A stretch of 64,000 nucleotides of DNA from NCEH01 sp002257205 (GTDB lineage: Bacteria > Pseudomonadota > Alphaproteobacteria > Rhizobiales > Xanthobacteraceae): assembly GCF_043195105.1 (NCBI RefSeq), contig NZ_JBAFWO010000006.1, one strand, 5' to 3'. The notes below the pieces were generated by a model, which had not been told where the DNA came from, made no database searches, and saw only the letters and a list, made by a program, of their open reading frames with translations. The position numbers and the translations under genes are program-made. Positions 50,802-59,549 of the stretch are shown piece by piece (positions within the stretch are counted from its first letter, which is position 1; every line of letters begins with the position of its first letter).

Positions 50802-52394
50802 TCAATAGCCCAGGGCGCAGCCGTCCTTGCGGGGGTCGGACGCGCCGGTCAGCACGCCGTTTTCCCAGTCGATCCAGATCGCCTGCGCACCGCCGATGGG
50901 GCGCGCGGGCTTCACGATCCGGTGGCCGAGGCGGCGCAGGCCGTCCCGCGTCTCCTGCGGCATGCTGCCTTCCACCTCCACCGCGTCGGTGCCGAACAGG
51001 GGCGACACGCGGGGCAGGTCGATGGCGCTTTGCAGATCGAGGCCGTAGTCGAACACCTTGGTGAGGAAATGGGCGTGGCCCAGCGCCTGATATTGCCCGC
51101 CCATCACGCCAAATCCCATGGCCACCTTGCCGGCGCGGGTGAGTAGGCCGGGAATGATGGTGTGCATCGGCCGCTTGGCCGGGCCGATGGCGTTGGGATG
51201 CCCGGCTTTCAGCGTGAAGCCCTGGCCGCGATTGTTGAACAGCACGCCCGACTTCGGGCTCACGAGGCCGCTGCCGAACGGCCAGAAGATGGAATTGATG
51301 AAGCTCGCGACGTTCCGGTCCTTGTCCACGACCACGATATAGACCGTGTCCTTATGGGCCGGCATTTCCACCGCCGGCAGCGGCTCCTGGCGGGCGTCGG
51401 GCCGGATCAGGCCGTGCAGTTCGCAGGCGAGGGCATCGGAGAGCAGATAGTCCACCGGCACCGCGCTGTGCTCGGGATCGGCGACCACCGCGTCGCGGAC
51501 CGAATAGGCGAGGCGCGCGGCCTCGATCTCCAGGTGCAGGCGCTCGGCCGAAAGCGGATCGCCCGTGGCGTCGCAGCGCGAGAGAATGTTGAGCAGCAGC
51601 AGCGCGATGATGCCCTGCCCGTTGGGCGGGCACTCATGCACCTCGAACCCGCGATAGGCGGTCTTGATGGGGGTGACATAGGTGCCGCGGGTGGCGGCGA
51701 AATCCTCCAGCGTGTGGAGGCCGCCACGGGCGCGCAGGCCATCCACCATGTCCTGTGCCACCGCGCCTTCATAGAAGGCCTTGCTGCCGCCCTCGGCGAT
51801 GCGCGTCAGGGTCTGCGCCAGCTCCGGCTGGACATGGCGCGTGCCGGCCAGAGGTGCCGCGCCGCCGGGCAGGAAGATGCGCCGCGCCGCCTCGTCGCGG
51901 GCCAGAAGGGCGGTCTGCTCGTGCCAGTCCCGGCTGACGCGCGGCGCCACGGCATACCCCTCGCCGGCAAGGCGGATCGCCGGCGCCAGCAGCCGGCTGA
52001 GCGGCCAGGTGCCATGGTCTTGCGCCAGGCGCTCCCAGGCTTCCACCGCGCCGGGCACGTTGACCGCATGGGGCGAGTGGCGCGGGATCTCGCCAAAACC
52101 GCGTTCGGCGAAGAAGCCCGGCGTGGCCGCTTGCGGGCAGCGGCCCGAGCCGTTGAAGGCGACCACCTGATCCGAGCCCTGCGGCGCATAGAGTGCGAAG
52201 CAGTCGCCGCCGATCCCGGTGGAGCCCGGCTCCACCACGCCCTGCACCGCGCAGGCGGCGATGACCGCGTCCATGGCATTGCCGCCGGCCTGGAGCACGT
52301 CGAGCGCGACCAGGCTGGAGAGCGGATGGGAGGTGGCCGCCATGCCCTGCGTGGCCATGACGAGGGAGCGGCCCGGGGTTTCGAAATCTCGCAT
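50802..52394 (-). CDS. ggt: Gamma-glutamyltransferase family protein
   Basis: 530 residues. MATQGMAATSHPLSSLVALDVLQAGGNAMDAVIA and VVEPGSTGIGGDCFALY open the large subunit. The self-cleavage site is at KDTVYIVVVDKDRNVASFINSIF, where the Thr becomes the catalytic nucleophile of the small subunit. SGVLFNNRGQGF and HTIIPGLL follow. The family hydrolyses or transfers gamma-glutamyl groups, as in glutathione breakdown; some members act on acylated lactams. No signal peptide is visible, so it may be cytoplasmic. AGGA lies nine bases before the ATG at 52394. Symbol is by family only. Confidence 0.85.
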   Translation of the reverse strand: MRDFETPGRSLVMATQGMAATSHPLSSLVALDVLQAGGNAMDAVIAACAVQGVVEPGSTGIGGDCFALYAPQGSDQVVAFNGSGRCPQAATPGFFAERGFGEIPRHSPHAVNVPGAVEAWERLAQDHGTWPLSRLLAPAIRLAGEGYAVAPRVSRDWHEQTALLARDEAARRIFLPGGAAPLAGTRHVQPELAQTLTRIAEGGSKAFYEGAVAQDMVDGLRARGGLHTLEDFAATRGTYVTPIKTAYRGFEVHECPPNGQGIIALLLLNILSRCDATGDPLSAERLHLEIEAARLAYSVRDAVVADPEHSAVPVDYLLSDALACELHGLIRPDARQEPLPAVEMPAHKDTVYIVVVDKDRNVASFINSIFWPFGSGLVSPKSGVLFNNRGQGFTLKAGHPNAIGPAKRPMHTIIPGLLTRAGKVAMGFGVMGGQYQALGHAHFLTKVFDYGLDLQSAIDLPRVSPLFGTDAVEVEGSMPQETRDGLRRLGHRIVKPARPIGGAQAIWIDWENGVLTGASDPRKDGCALGY

Positions 52395-52426
52395 GGAGGA
52401 TCTTCCTGATCGGGCCGCGCGATGGC

Positions 52427-53890
52427 TCAGCGCGGCGCGGCGGCGGGCAGGCCGGCGCCGATACGCTCCAGCATATAGGGAACGAACGGGTTGGAGGAGA
52501 CGCGCAGAAGCATGTCCACGCCCACATCCAGCCCGCCATATTCGCCATGCGGCGCCATGGTGCCGAGCTGGATGCCGAAATCCTCCGCCGGGTCCGGCCG
52601 CAGCCCATAGAGCCCGTCCTCGAGCGGAAAGGGCAAGGCGATATGGGAGAGCGAATAAATCTCGCGCGGATAGGACAGGCCGAGTGGGCGGCGCGTTTCG
52701 CCGCTTGCCCCGGCATCGCTCAGGCGCTCCTCGGCCTCGGCGGTGGCGGGCGAGATATTGGCGATGACCGCCGTGCGGAAGGTGCGCGGGGCCGGCGGCA
52801 GCAGGCGGCTCAAGGCGGTATCGGCATCGGCGGAGAGGAATGGCGCGAAGGTGGAATTGCGGTTCACGTCGAACAGAACCAGCTCGCTGCCGTTGGCGGG
52901 CAAGGCGGCGAACAAGGTGTCGATGACGGCCCGTGTGCTCACCGTATGGTCGAGGATCGATTGGAAGGCGAGGACGGGCGGCAGGCCCTCCAGCCGGCCG
53001 TCGCGCAGATGGGCGCGGATCGCGTCCTGGAGCACCTGGGTCAGGCGGAAGGATTCCTGCGCCGCCTTGACCGGAAAGGAATTGTATTTGAACGGGTTGA
53101 ACTCCGGCAGCAGGTTCAGCCACGCGGCCTTCGCGAACGGTGGCAGCACCGCCGGCAGCCCCGCGAGGCCGGCGAAGCGGGCGAACGGCGTGATCCCCAC
53201 CATGGGCGAGACCAGCACGAGCTTGTCCGCGCGCGGCAGCTCCGGCGTGTCGAGGGCGTCGAGGGAATATTTGAGCGCCAGCGCGGCGCCGTTGGAATAG
53301 CCCACCAGCTGGATCGGCAGGTCCGGCCCGGCCCGGCGCTTGGCCTCGCGCATGGCGAGGCGGGTGGCGGCGAGCCAGTCCGGCCATTCCGCGACCGTCA
53401 GCCCGCCCGGCACGGTGCCGTGGCCGGGCAGGCGGATCGAGAGCGCCACGAAGCCAGAGGCCGCATAGCGCCGCGCCACATGGCGCAGGCTGTAGGGGGA
53501 ATCGGTGAGGCCGTGCAGCAGCACCGCGACGCCCTTCACCGGCCCGTCCGGCTCCAGCACGAAGGAGCGGTTGAAATCCTGCGCGAACCGGCCGGGATAG
53601 ATCGGGCTGTCGGCGAAATAGCGGTCGGAGGCGACGCGGTCGCGGGGCGGCAGCTTGTCCGTCACTTGGGTGCGTACGCTGTCGAACAGGCGCTGCTCGG
53701 CGGCGAGATAGGCCGGCCAGTCGGCGCGGTCGAGTTCGGCGATGCTGAGTTCCTTCGGCACGAAGGTATGCCATGGCTCAAGCGGCGGGCCGCGCAGGGA
53801 ATCCACCGCGCGCCCCGCGAACAGCGCCACTGCCACGACGCCGAGCAGGATCACCAGCGCTCGGATCGCCTTCATCACCCACGGGCGCAT
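52427..53890 (-). CDS. Membrane-anchored alpha/beta hydrolase
   Basis: 487 residues with an N-terminal anchor or signal (MKAIRALVILLGVVAVALFAG). The hydrolase core has VAVLLHGLTDSPYSLRHVARRY as the oxyanion region, LPGHGTVPGG, and nucleophile GYSNGAAL. DHTVSTRAVID supplies the likely acid. GGAG lies nine bases before the ATG at 53890. It ends 32 bases before the gamma-glutamyltransferase start and is probably co-transcribed with it. Esterase or lipase of unknown substrate, facing the periplasm. Confidence 0.8.
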   Translation of the reverse strand: MRPWVMKAIRALVILLGVVAVALFAGRAVDSLRGPPLEPWHTFVPKELSIAELDRADWPAYLAAEQRLFDSVRTQVTDKLPPRDRVASDRYFADSPIYPGRFAQDFNRSFVLEPDGPVKGVAVLLHGLTDSPYSLRHVARRYAASGFVALSIRLPGHGTVPGGLTVAEWPDWLAATRLAMREAKRRAGPDLPIQLVGYSNGAALALKYSLDALDTPELPRADKLVLVSPMVGITPFARFAGLAGLPAVLPPFAKAAWLNLLPEFNPFKYNSFPVKAAQESFRLTQVLQDAIRAHLRDGRLEGLPPVLAFQSILDHTVSTRAVIDTLFAALPANGSELVLFDVNRNSTFAPFLSADADTALSRLLPPAPRTFRTAVIANISPATAEAEERLSDAGASGETRRPLGLSYPREIYSLSHIALPFPLEDGLYGLRPDPAEDFGIQLGTMAPHGEYGGLDVGVDMLLRVSSNPFVPYMLERIGAGLPAAAPR

Positions 53891-54021
53891 TTCTTTTCTC
53901 TCCGGGCCGGCGCGGTCGAATCGGCCGCCGGCGGCATTATGGACCGTGCATCGGGAGAAAGGCGCGCCCGCCGCATTTTCTGCCCCGCCAAAGCTTGCGG
54001 CGGCGGGGTATATGCGCAAAA

Positions 54022-54037
54022 TGTTTCACGTGAAACA
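54022..54037. promoter_or_regulatory. parS (ParB-binding centromere) site
   Basis: TGTTTCACGTGAAACA, a perfect 16-base palindrome identical to the canonical bacterial parS. ParB loads here and spreads to organise origin segregation. parS sites cluster near the chromosome origin in most bacteria. It lies upstream of the hydrolase gene, in a gap with no other gene. Confidence 0.85.
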
Positions 54038-54244
54038 ATGGCTTAGCGCGGACGAAGAGCGGTTTCGTGACGCCTCTCGGCCGCTTTCCGGCACACCAAA
54101 CCGCCTCTTCGGGCGAATGTTCGGCGCGCATGAATCCGGCCGCGCGCGAGAGGCCGCGGAAAGGCTGGGATGGACATTTAGCGGCGTGGCGCATCGTCGA
54201 GGCGCCTGACGGGAAGTGCGTGCCATTGTGTTTCGTTCACCAGC

Positions 54245-54354
54245 CGTCATGGCCGGGCTTGTCCCGGCCATCCACGTGGCGGCGCCCGTACGGGCCTTGA
54301 AAAGCCAGAGCCAGCGGCTCCGCGTGGATGCACGGGACGAGCCCGTGCATGACG
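54245..54354. repeat. Long imperfect inverted repeat of a common intergenic type
   Basis: CGTCATGGCCGGGCTTGTCC and CGGCCATCCACG at the left pair imperfectly with CGTGGATGCACGGGACGAGC and CCGTGCATGACG at the right, 32-base arms around a 46-base centre. I recall very similar sequences as frequent intergenic repeats in Hyphomicrobiales. The surrounding gap 53891-54504 contains no gene beyond this and parS. Confidence 0.55.
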
Positions 54355-54504
54355 ATGTCTCCTGCAACGACGCCAAGCCATGAATGTCGATCGGCCCCAG
54401 AGCGCACGCCGATCAGCCTGCATCGCGAGCTGGTCTCCAACTCGTGTTTAGAGCCGGGTCCGATCAGGCCCTAGGATCGGGCGCGAAACGAGGGAGCCCA
54501 TCCC

Positions 54505-54891
54505 ATGGCAGAACGTTCCGTCCGGCAGCCCGGTCCCGACCATCCCATCACCGTCACGCACCATCCGGGGCGGATCGTGGTTTCCGCCGGCGGGCGGGTG
54601 ATCGCCGACACGCGCGCGGCACTGACCTTGCGCGAGGCGTCCTATCCCGCCGTCCATTATATCCCGCGCAAGGATGTGGATATGGCGCTGCTGGAACGCT
54701 CCGCCCATGCCACCTATTGCCCCTACAAAGGCGAGTGCAGCTATTTCAGCATTCCCGGCGGCGGCGCGCGGGCGGAAAATGCGGTGTGGACCTATGAGAC
54801 GCCGTACCCGGCGGTGGCTGAGATCGCCGGCCATCTGGCCTTCTATCCCGACCGGGTGGAGTCCATCGAGGACAAGCCGCTCGCGCCCTGA
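54505..54891 (+). CDS. DUF427 family protein
   Basis: 128 residues: ITVTHHPGRIVVSAGGRVIADTRAALTLREASYPAVHYIPRKDVDMALLE in part, then HATYCPYKGECSYFSI and AVWTYETPYPAVAEIAGHLAFYPDRV. The CPYKG..SYF core is diagnostic of DUF427, a small beta-tent-like family of unknown enzymatic role. The start at 54505 has GAGGGAG upstream. Stands alone, convergent with alsD. Confidence 0.88.
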   Translation: MAERSVRQPGPDHPITVTHHPGRIVVSAGGRVIADTRAALTLREASYPAVHYIPRKDVDMALLERSAHATYCPYKGECSYFSIPGGGARAENAVWTYETPYPAVAEIAGHLAFYPDRVESIEDKPLAP

Positions 54892-54935
54892 GCGGGCGGC
54901 GCCCTGAGCGGGTCGGCGTCCCGAGCGCTTCGGCT

Positions 54936-55784
54936 TCAGGCGGTGGGGGCGCGCTTCTGCACCCGTTCCGCCGTGTCGAGCGCTTGCGTGGTATCGCCGG
55001 AAAGATCGGCGGCGAGGAAATCCGCGCTTTCGGGAATGGCGATGCGGAAATCCTCGATCCGCTCCAGGGCGAGCGTGATGGCCTCGCCCGCGCAATCCAG
55101 CACATGGCCGCCGAAGCGATGGTCGTCGCTGATGAAATGCACATGCCAGCCGGGCACGCCGAGCCCTTTGGCATAGGAGGGGGTCCAGAAGCCGATCATC
55201 GCGCCGTCCACGTCGCGGCATTCGAACTCGGCCTGATGGGACGTCGCCTGAACCAAGGTCTCATGGGCGCCGGCCTTGCAGGCCACGCGATTGTGCACCC
55301 GCGCGAAATGGCCGGAAAGGCGCACGGCGAAGAACACATTGTCCGTGTGCCGCAGCGCGTCGAGCTGCGCGACGAGCTCCTGGATGGAGGCGAACGGCGC
55401 CAGCGTCACCAGCGCCTCGGGCGAGAAATGGGTGACGATGGCGAACGGCACCTGCTGGGAATCCTCCGCGCGGCGGATGGACCCATCGCCCCGCATCTGG
55501 AAGAAGGCGCCATCCAGCGCGATCATCTCGCCGTCGAGATCGACGAAGGTGCCGAGCCCGAAATCCCCGTGCTCGCGCAAAGTGCCCACCGAGACCACGC
55601 CCTGGAACAGCCCTTCCACCAGCGCCCCGGAAGTGGACACCTGGAACAGCGTGCCGTGGTCCACCTGCAACGTATCGGCGAGCGCGCGCGAGACGATGTG
55701 GGAGATTGTCTCCCCGCTCTCCCTGGTGGCCGCCTGAAGGGCGGTCCACAGCGATTGGGAAATCTCGCAATTCAAGGTCGGCAT
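54936..55784 (-). CDS. alsD: Acetolactate decarboxylase with a ribbon-helix-helix-like N-terminus
   Basis: 282 residues from the ATG at 55784. Residues 1-45 (LNCEISQSLWTALQAATRESGETISHIVSRALADTL) resemble a CopG-type ribbon-helix-helix DNA-binding domain. The rest is acetolactate decarboxylase: FQVSTSGALVEGLFQGVVSVGTLREHGDFGLGTFVDLDGEMIALDG, then GWHVHFISDDHRFGGHVLDC with the zinc histidines. The enzyme turns acetolactate into acetoin. Thirteen bases after the alsS stop. The N-terminal addition is unusual and may give DNA binding or only a structural role. Confidence 0.87.
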   Translation of the reverse strand: MPTLNCEISQSLWTALQAATRESGETISHIVSRALADTLQVDHGTLFQVSTSGALVEGLFQGVVSVGTLREHGDFGLGTFVDLDGEMIALDGAFFQMRGDGSIRRAEDSQQVPFAIVTHFSPEALVTLAPFASIQELVAQLDALRHTDNVFFAVRLSGHFARVHNRVACKAGAHETLVQATSHQAEFECRDVDGAMIGFWTPSYAKGLGVPGWHVHFISDDHRFGGHVLDCAGEAITLALERIEDFRIAIPESADFLAADLSGDTTQALDTAERVQKRAPTA

Positions 55785-55797
55785 GGCGGAGCCCCGC

Positions 55798-57453
55798 TTA
55801 CGAGATGACGTTGTCGTGCATGGCGGCGCCAAGCTCGATGTTGTGGCGATAATCCACCGGGATATCGATCAGCACCGGCCCCGGCGTTTCCATGGCCTTG
55901 CGCAGGATCGGCACGAACTGGTCGGCATGCTCCACGCGGAAGCCGGTGGCGCCGAACGCCTCGGCATATTTCACCGTGTCGATCGGGCCGAAATCGATGC
56001 CGGAATGGCGCTGGTATTTCATCATCTCCTGGAACGCGACCATGTTGTAGCTGCCGTCGCGCCAGATCATGTGGACGAAATTGCACTTGAGGCGTACCGC
56101 CGTTTCCAGCTCCTGGGCGGAGAACAGGAAGCCGCCGTCGCCGGAGACCGAGAGCACCTTGTCGTTCGGCCGCGCGAGGCAAGCGGCAATCGCCCAGGGC
56201 AGCGCGACGCCGAGGGTCTGCTGGCCGTTGGAGATCAACAATTGCTCCGGGCGGAAGCTGTAGAGATACCGCGAATGCCAGATGTAGAAGGAGCCGATGT
56301 CGAGGGCGAGGGTCACGTCCTCGGTGATGAAGGGCTGCAGGTCCGAGATGATGCGCAGAGGATGCATCGGCATGCCGGATTCCCGCGCGCCGGCGGCCCG
56401 CACCTCCTCCAGCTCGCGCCGGGCCGCGTCCAGCGCGGCATGGGGCACGAGGCGCGGGCGGCGCGGCAATTCGGCGGCGATCCGCGCCAGGGTCGCGGCA
56501 ATGTCGCCGTATAATTCCACCGCCGGGCGGTAGTCCACGTCCACGGCGGCGATCACATGGTCGATATGGATCACCGGGCGGGTCTTGCCGGCGTTCCACA
56601 GGCCCGCGTCATATTCGATCGGATTATAGCCGATGGCGATCACCAGGTCGGCGGCATCCAGCAGCCGGTCCGAGGGCTGGTTGTGGAACAGGCCAATGCG
56701 CCCGCCGAAGCAATCCAGCGCCGCGCGCGGCACCACGCCGGCGCCCTGATAGGTGCACACGGTCGCCAGCGGATGGGCCGAGAGCAGCGCGCGCACGGCG
56801 GCGGCATTGGCCGGGCGGCTCGCATCCATGCCCAGCAGCAGCACCGGCAGGCTGGCGGCCTCGATCAGACGCACCGCTTCGGCGATCTCCTCCTCCGGCG
56901 CGGCGCCGAGGCGGGGCACGCGGGCAGGGGTCAGCACGCGGTCCGGCGCGGGGTCGTTCATCACGTCGTTGGGCAGCGAGACATAGGCCGCGCCGCGCCG
57001 GCCGGATTCCGCCGCGCGGAAGGCGTTGGCGAGGATCTCGCCGATGGATTCGCCGGCTTCGATCTCGGCCGCATAGCGCGTCACCGGGCGGAACAGATTG
57101 ACCGTGTCCAGGCTCTGGTGGGTCTGCTTCATGATCTCGGCGCGCGGCACGGAGCCGCCGAGGCCCACGAGAGGCATGCCTTCGGAATTGGCGGTGGCAA
57201 AGCCGGTGACGAGATTGGTGCAGCCGGGGCCGGAGGTGACGAGGCACACGCCGGCCTGTCCGGTCATCTTGCCGACGCCGGCGGCGATGAAGGCGGCGTT
57301 CTGCTCGTGCCGGCAGACCACGGTCTCGATGCCCGAGCCGTTCAGGCAATCATAGACCCGGTCCACCTTCGCGCCGGGAATGCCGAACACATGCTTCACG
57401 CCCTGCGCCTTGAGGTTGCGCACCAGCACTTCGGCTCCGCATACATCGCCCAT
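55798..57453 (-). CDS. alsS: Catabolic acetolactate synthase
   Basis: 551 residues, ThDP-dependent: RHEQNAAFIAAGVGKMTGQAGVCLVTSGPG with the catalytic Glu, NSEGMPLVGLGG, and the ThDP/Mg motif SVSGDGGFLFSAQELETAVRL ending in N (CNFVHMIWRDGSYNMVAFQ). No FAD-binding domain signature of the anabolic IlvB, and pairing with alsD supports the catabolic acetoin form that joins two pyruvates. GGGGGAA lies before the ATG. First of a two-gene operon. Confidence 0.92.
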   Translation of the reverse strand: MGDVCGAEVLVRNLKAQGVKHVFGIPGAKVDRVYDCLNGSGIETVVCRHEQNAAFIAAGVGKMTGQAGVCLVTSGPGCTNLVTGFATANSEGMPLVGLGGSVPRAEIMKQTHQSLDTVNLFRPVTRYAAEIEAGESIGEILANAFRAAESGRRGAAYVSLPNDVMNDPAPDRVLTPARVPRLGAAPEEEIAEAVRLIEAASLPVLLLGMDASRPANAAAVRALLSAHPLATVCTYQGAGVVPRAALDCFGGRIGLFHNQPSDRLLDAADLVIAIGYNPIEYDAGLWNAGKTRPVIHIDHVIAAVDVDYRPAVELYGDIAATLARIAAELPRRPRLVPHAALDAARRELEEVRAAGARESGMPMHPLRIISDLQPFITEDVTLALDIGSFYIWHSRYLYSFRPEQLLISNGQQTLGVALPWAIAACLARPNDKVLSVSGDGGFLFSAQELETAVRLKCNFVHMIWRDGSYNMVAFQEMMKYQRHSGIDFGPIDTVKYAEAFGATGFRVEHADQFVPILRKAMETPGPVLIDIPVDYRHNIELGAAMHDNVIS

Positions 57454-57578
57454 GGCGCTTCCCCCGTTCGGTCGTTGCCGAAATGCCCGATCACTGGATC
57501 GGATCGTACAGGCTTCGCACTAACGCCGGACGACGCCAATGGGGAAAATGATCCATATGCGGCCCTCAGGTGCGGCCC

Positions 57579-58622
57579 TCAGCTCGCCGCGGTCTCGGCC
57601 GGCGGCACGCGGCCGGAGAACAGGTCCGCCACGGGGCGGCTGGCCGGATGGTGGGCGCACAGGGTCAGCGCGGCGATCAGCAGCGGCACGCCGATGAAGG
57701 CGCCGGGCACGCCCCACAGGAAGCTCCAGAAAAACACCGCGAACAGCACCATGAAGGGCGAGGCGGCCAGCGCCTTGCCGGCGATGCGCGGCTCCAGATA
57801 GCTGCCCGACAGGAATTGGATCACGTTCAGGCACACGAACACGAAGAGCGCGCTCTGCCAGGATTCGAACTGCACCAGCGCGAACAGGGTGGGCAGCAGC
57901 GTGGCGACGAACGGGCCGATGAAGGGAATATAATTCATCGAGAAGGCGATCACGCCCCAGGCGGTCGCCAGCTCCATGCCCGAGGCGAGGGTGAAGCCCC
58001 ACACCACGAGGCCGGTGGCCAGGCTCATGAGCGTGCGCACCAGCATGTAGCGCTGCATCTTGGTACCGATGTCGGCGCCCGCCGCAAGCATGAACGGCCC
58101 GAACGTGCCGCCGCGCAGGCCGGCGAGCTGGCGCTTGAAGATGTCCACCTCCAGCAGGCCGAGGATGACGAATACGAAGGTGACGACCAGGAAGCTGGCG
58201 AGGCTCTGCATGCGGCTCGACAGATCCTGGAACACCAGCAGCAGCCAGCGCACGTCGAAATGCTCGGTGATGATGGAGGCCATGACGAAGCCGTGGCCCT
58301 CCAGCCAGTCGTGCGCCTGCCCGTACAGCGCCTGGAAGCGCGCGGCATTGGCGAACACCCATTGGCCGACATGGGCAAAGCCCCACACCACGAGGCTGAT
58401 GATGGTGCCCACCACCGCCAGCGTCACCACCAGCGTCGCCAGCGCGGCGACGACGCCCGGCAGATAGCGCTGCAACGCCTTTTGCAGCGGCCAGACGATG
58501 GCGATGATGAACAGCGCGAACACCACCGGGGCGATGATCGACTGGGCCTCGGAGAGGGCCGCGCACACGAGGACCGCCGCGACGATCCCCACCAATATCC
58601 TGACCGCGCGATCCTTGATCAT
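57579..58622 (-). CDS. AI-2E family transporter
   Basis: 347 residues with seven or eight membrane segments and the family pattern: IAPVVFALFIIAIVWPLQKAL, a central periplasmic helical region, GLLEVDIFKRQL, MSLATGLVVWGFTLASGMELATAWGVIAFSMNYIPFIGPFVATLLP, and FLSGSYLEPRIAGKALAASPF with the GVPGAFIGVPLLIA end. Members export quorum signal AI-2 or act as sodium/proton antiporters; function cannot be settled here. GGGGCGGG lies before the ATG at 58622. Confidence 0.87.
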   Translation of the reverse strand: MIKDRAVRILVGIVAAVLVCAALSEAQSIIAPVVFALFIIAIVWPLQKALQRYLPGVVAALATLVVTLAVVGTIISLVVWGFAHVGQWVFANAARFQALYGQAHDWLEGHGFVMASIITEHFDVRWLLLVFQDLSSRMQSLASFLVVTFVFVILGLLEVDIFKRQLAGLRGGTFGPFMLAAGADIGTKMQRYMLVRTLMSLATGLVVWGFTLASGMELATAWGVIAFSMNYIPFIGPFVATLLPTLFALVQFESWQSALFVFVCLNVIQFLSGSYLEPRIAGKALAASPFMVLFAVFFWSFLWGVPGAFIGVPLLIAALTLCAHHPASRPVADLFSGRVPPAETAAS

Positions 58623-58657
58623 TCCCGCCCCTGTGCCCGCTTCTGTTGCTTTGGAAC

Positions 58658-59221
58658 TCACGCCTGTTCCGGCATGGCGCCGTGGCGCACCGAGATTTCC
58701 ATGCCTTTGATCTTCTCGTAAAGCTTGATGTCGCTGGAATAGGGCCACCAGGAATAAAGCAGCAGCTCCAGCGGGTGCCACAGCCCGACCCAGCCGGCGA
58801 TCAGCAGGCCCTCGCCGAACAGATAGCCGAGCAGGCTGTCGGAGCCGAGCCATTTGTCCAGCACGGTGGACAGCGCGAGGCAGGCCGCGAGGAAGATCGC
58901 GCCGATGCGCAGCGCGCGGTGCCCTTCCAGGCGCAGCTCCAGCATCTTGCGGCGGCAATACAGGATCTGGGAATTGCAATAGGTGGCGAGCGCGCGGGGT
59001 AATTGGCCCACCAGCGCGTCGTCGTCGGTGCCGTCCGGAAGCCAGATCACCGCCTTGGCTCGGCGGGTGCGCCAATCCTTCTGCACCCGCAGCGCGTCCA
59101 TCACCTGGTCGATGCCCGACAGGTCGATGGTTTCCCCCTCGAACGGGTCGACCTCGGGCACGCGGAAGAAATTCTTGAGGTTGCGCAATTGCAGGTGGAT
59201 TTCGCCGGGCGTCGCGGTCAT
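58658..59221 (-). CDS. Hypothetical membrane protein
   Basis: 187 residues. A soluble N-terminal half (IDLSGIDQVMDALRVQKDWRTRRAKAVIWLPDG, then DALVGQLPRALATYCNSQILYCRRKMLELRLEGHRAL) is followed by two membrane segments (GAIFLAACLALSTVLDKWL and LLGYLFGEGLLIAGWVGLWHPLELLLYSWWPY) and a short charged tail. It resembles small Hyphomicrobiales proteins next to transporters. It ends 35 bases before the AI-2E gene on the same strand. Family not recognised. Confidence 0.65.
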   Translation of the reverse strand: MTATPGEIHLQLRNLKNFFRVPEVDPFEGETIDLSGIDQVMDALRVQKDWRTRRAKAVIWLPDGTDDDALVGQLPRALATYCNSQILYCRRKMLELRLEGHRALRIGAIFLAACLALSTVLDKWLGSDSLLGYLFGEGLLIAGWVGLWHPLELLLYSWWPYSSDIKLYEKIKGMEISVRHGAMPEQA

Positions 59222-59549
59222 CGGGTCTCGCCTTGCAGGACGCGCCGGCAAGCGGGCGGCAGCTTTCGGGGGGCTGTGCGGCAGGCGCCGCGCACCATGG
59301 TCAAGCTGGGGCTTACACCATTTCGCGCGGGGCGGAAATTCACCCGATCGGGCGCCGATGGCGCCGCAGATTCCCGAGGCGCCCGGCTGGCGCGCGGTTT
59401 TGCTTGAAAGCGCGTCGAATTTCCGCTTTGCAGGACGGCGGAAGCGTCAAGGGACGAGCCGGGGGGTGCGCGTGTCGCCATCGAGCAGGGCAGGGCGCCG
59501 GAGCGCGGCGGATGGCACGCGAGCGAGCGCCTTGCGGGCAGCCGGCCTT
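59222..59549. other. Divergent gap with no supported gene
   Basis: About 330 bases between the membrane protein and the lipoprotein esterase. Long frames cross it on both strands but have no ribosome sites or domains. It should hold the two divergent promoters; I cannot point to clear boxes. Confidence 0.4.

Noticed and set aside
50802..53774. Single 990-residue protein fusing hydrolase-like sequence to gamma-glutamyltransferase
   Set aside because: The upstream part is the wrong frame of the separate hydrolase gene at 52427-53890; the transferase has its own ribosome site at 52394.
57579..59075. 498-residue version of the AI-2E transporter
   Set aside because: The added N-terminus overlaps the membrane protein gene in another frame; the family begins near the ATG at 58622.
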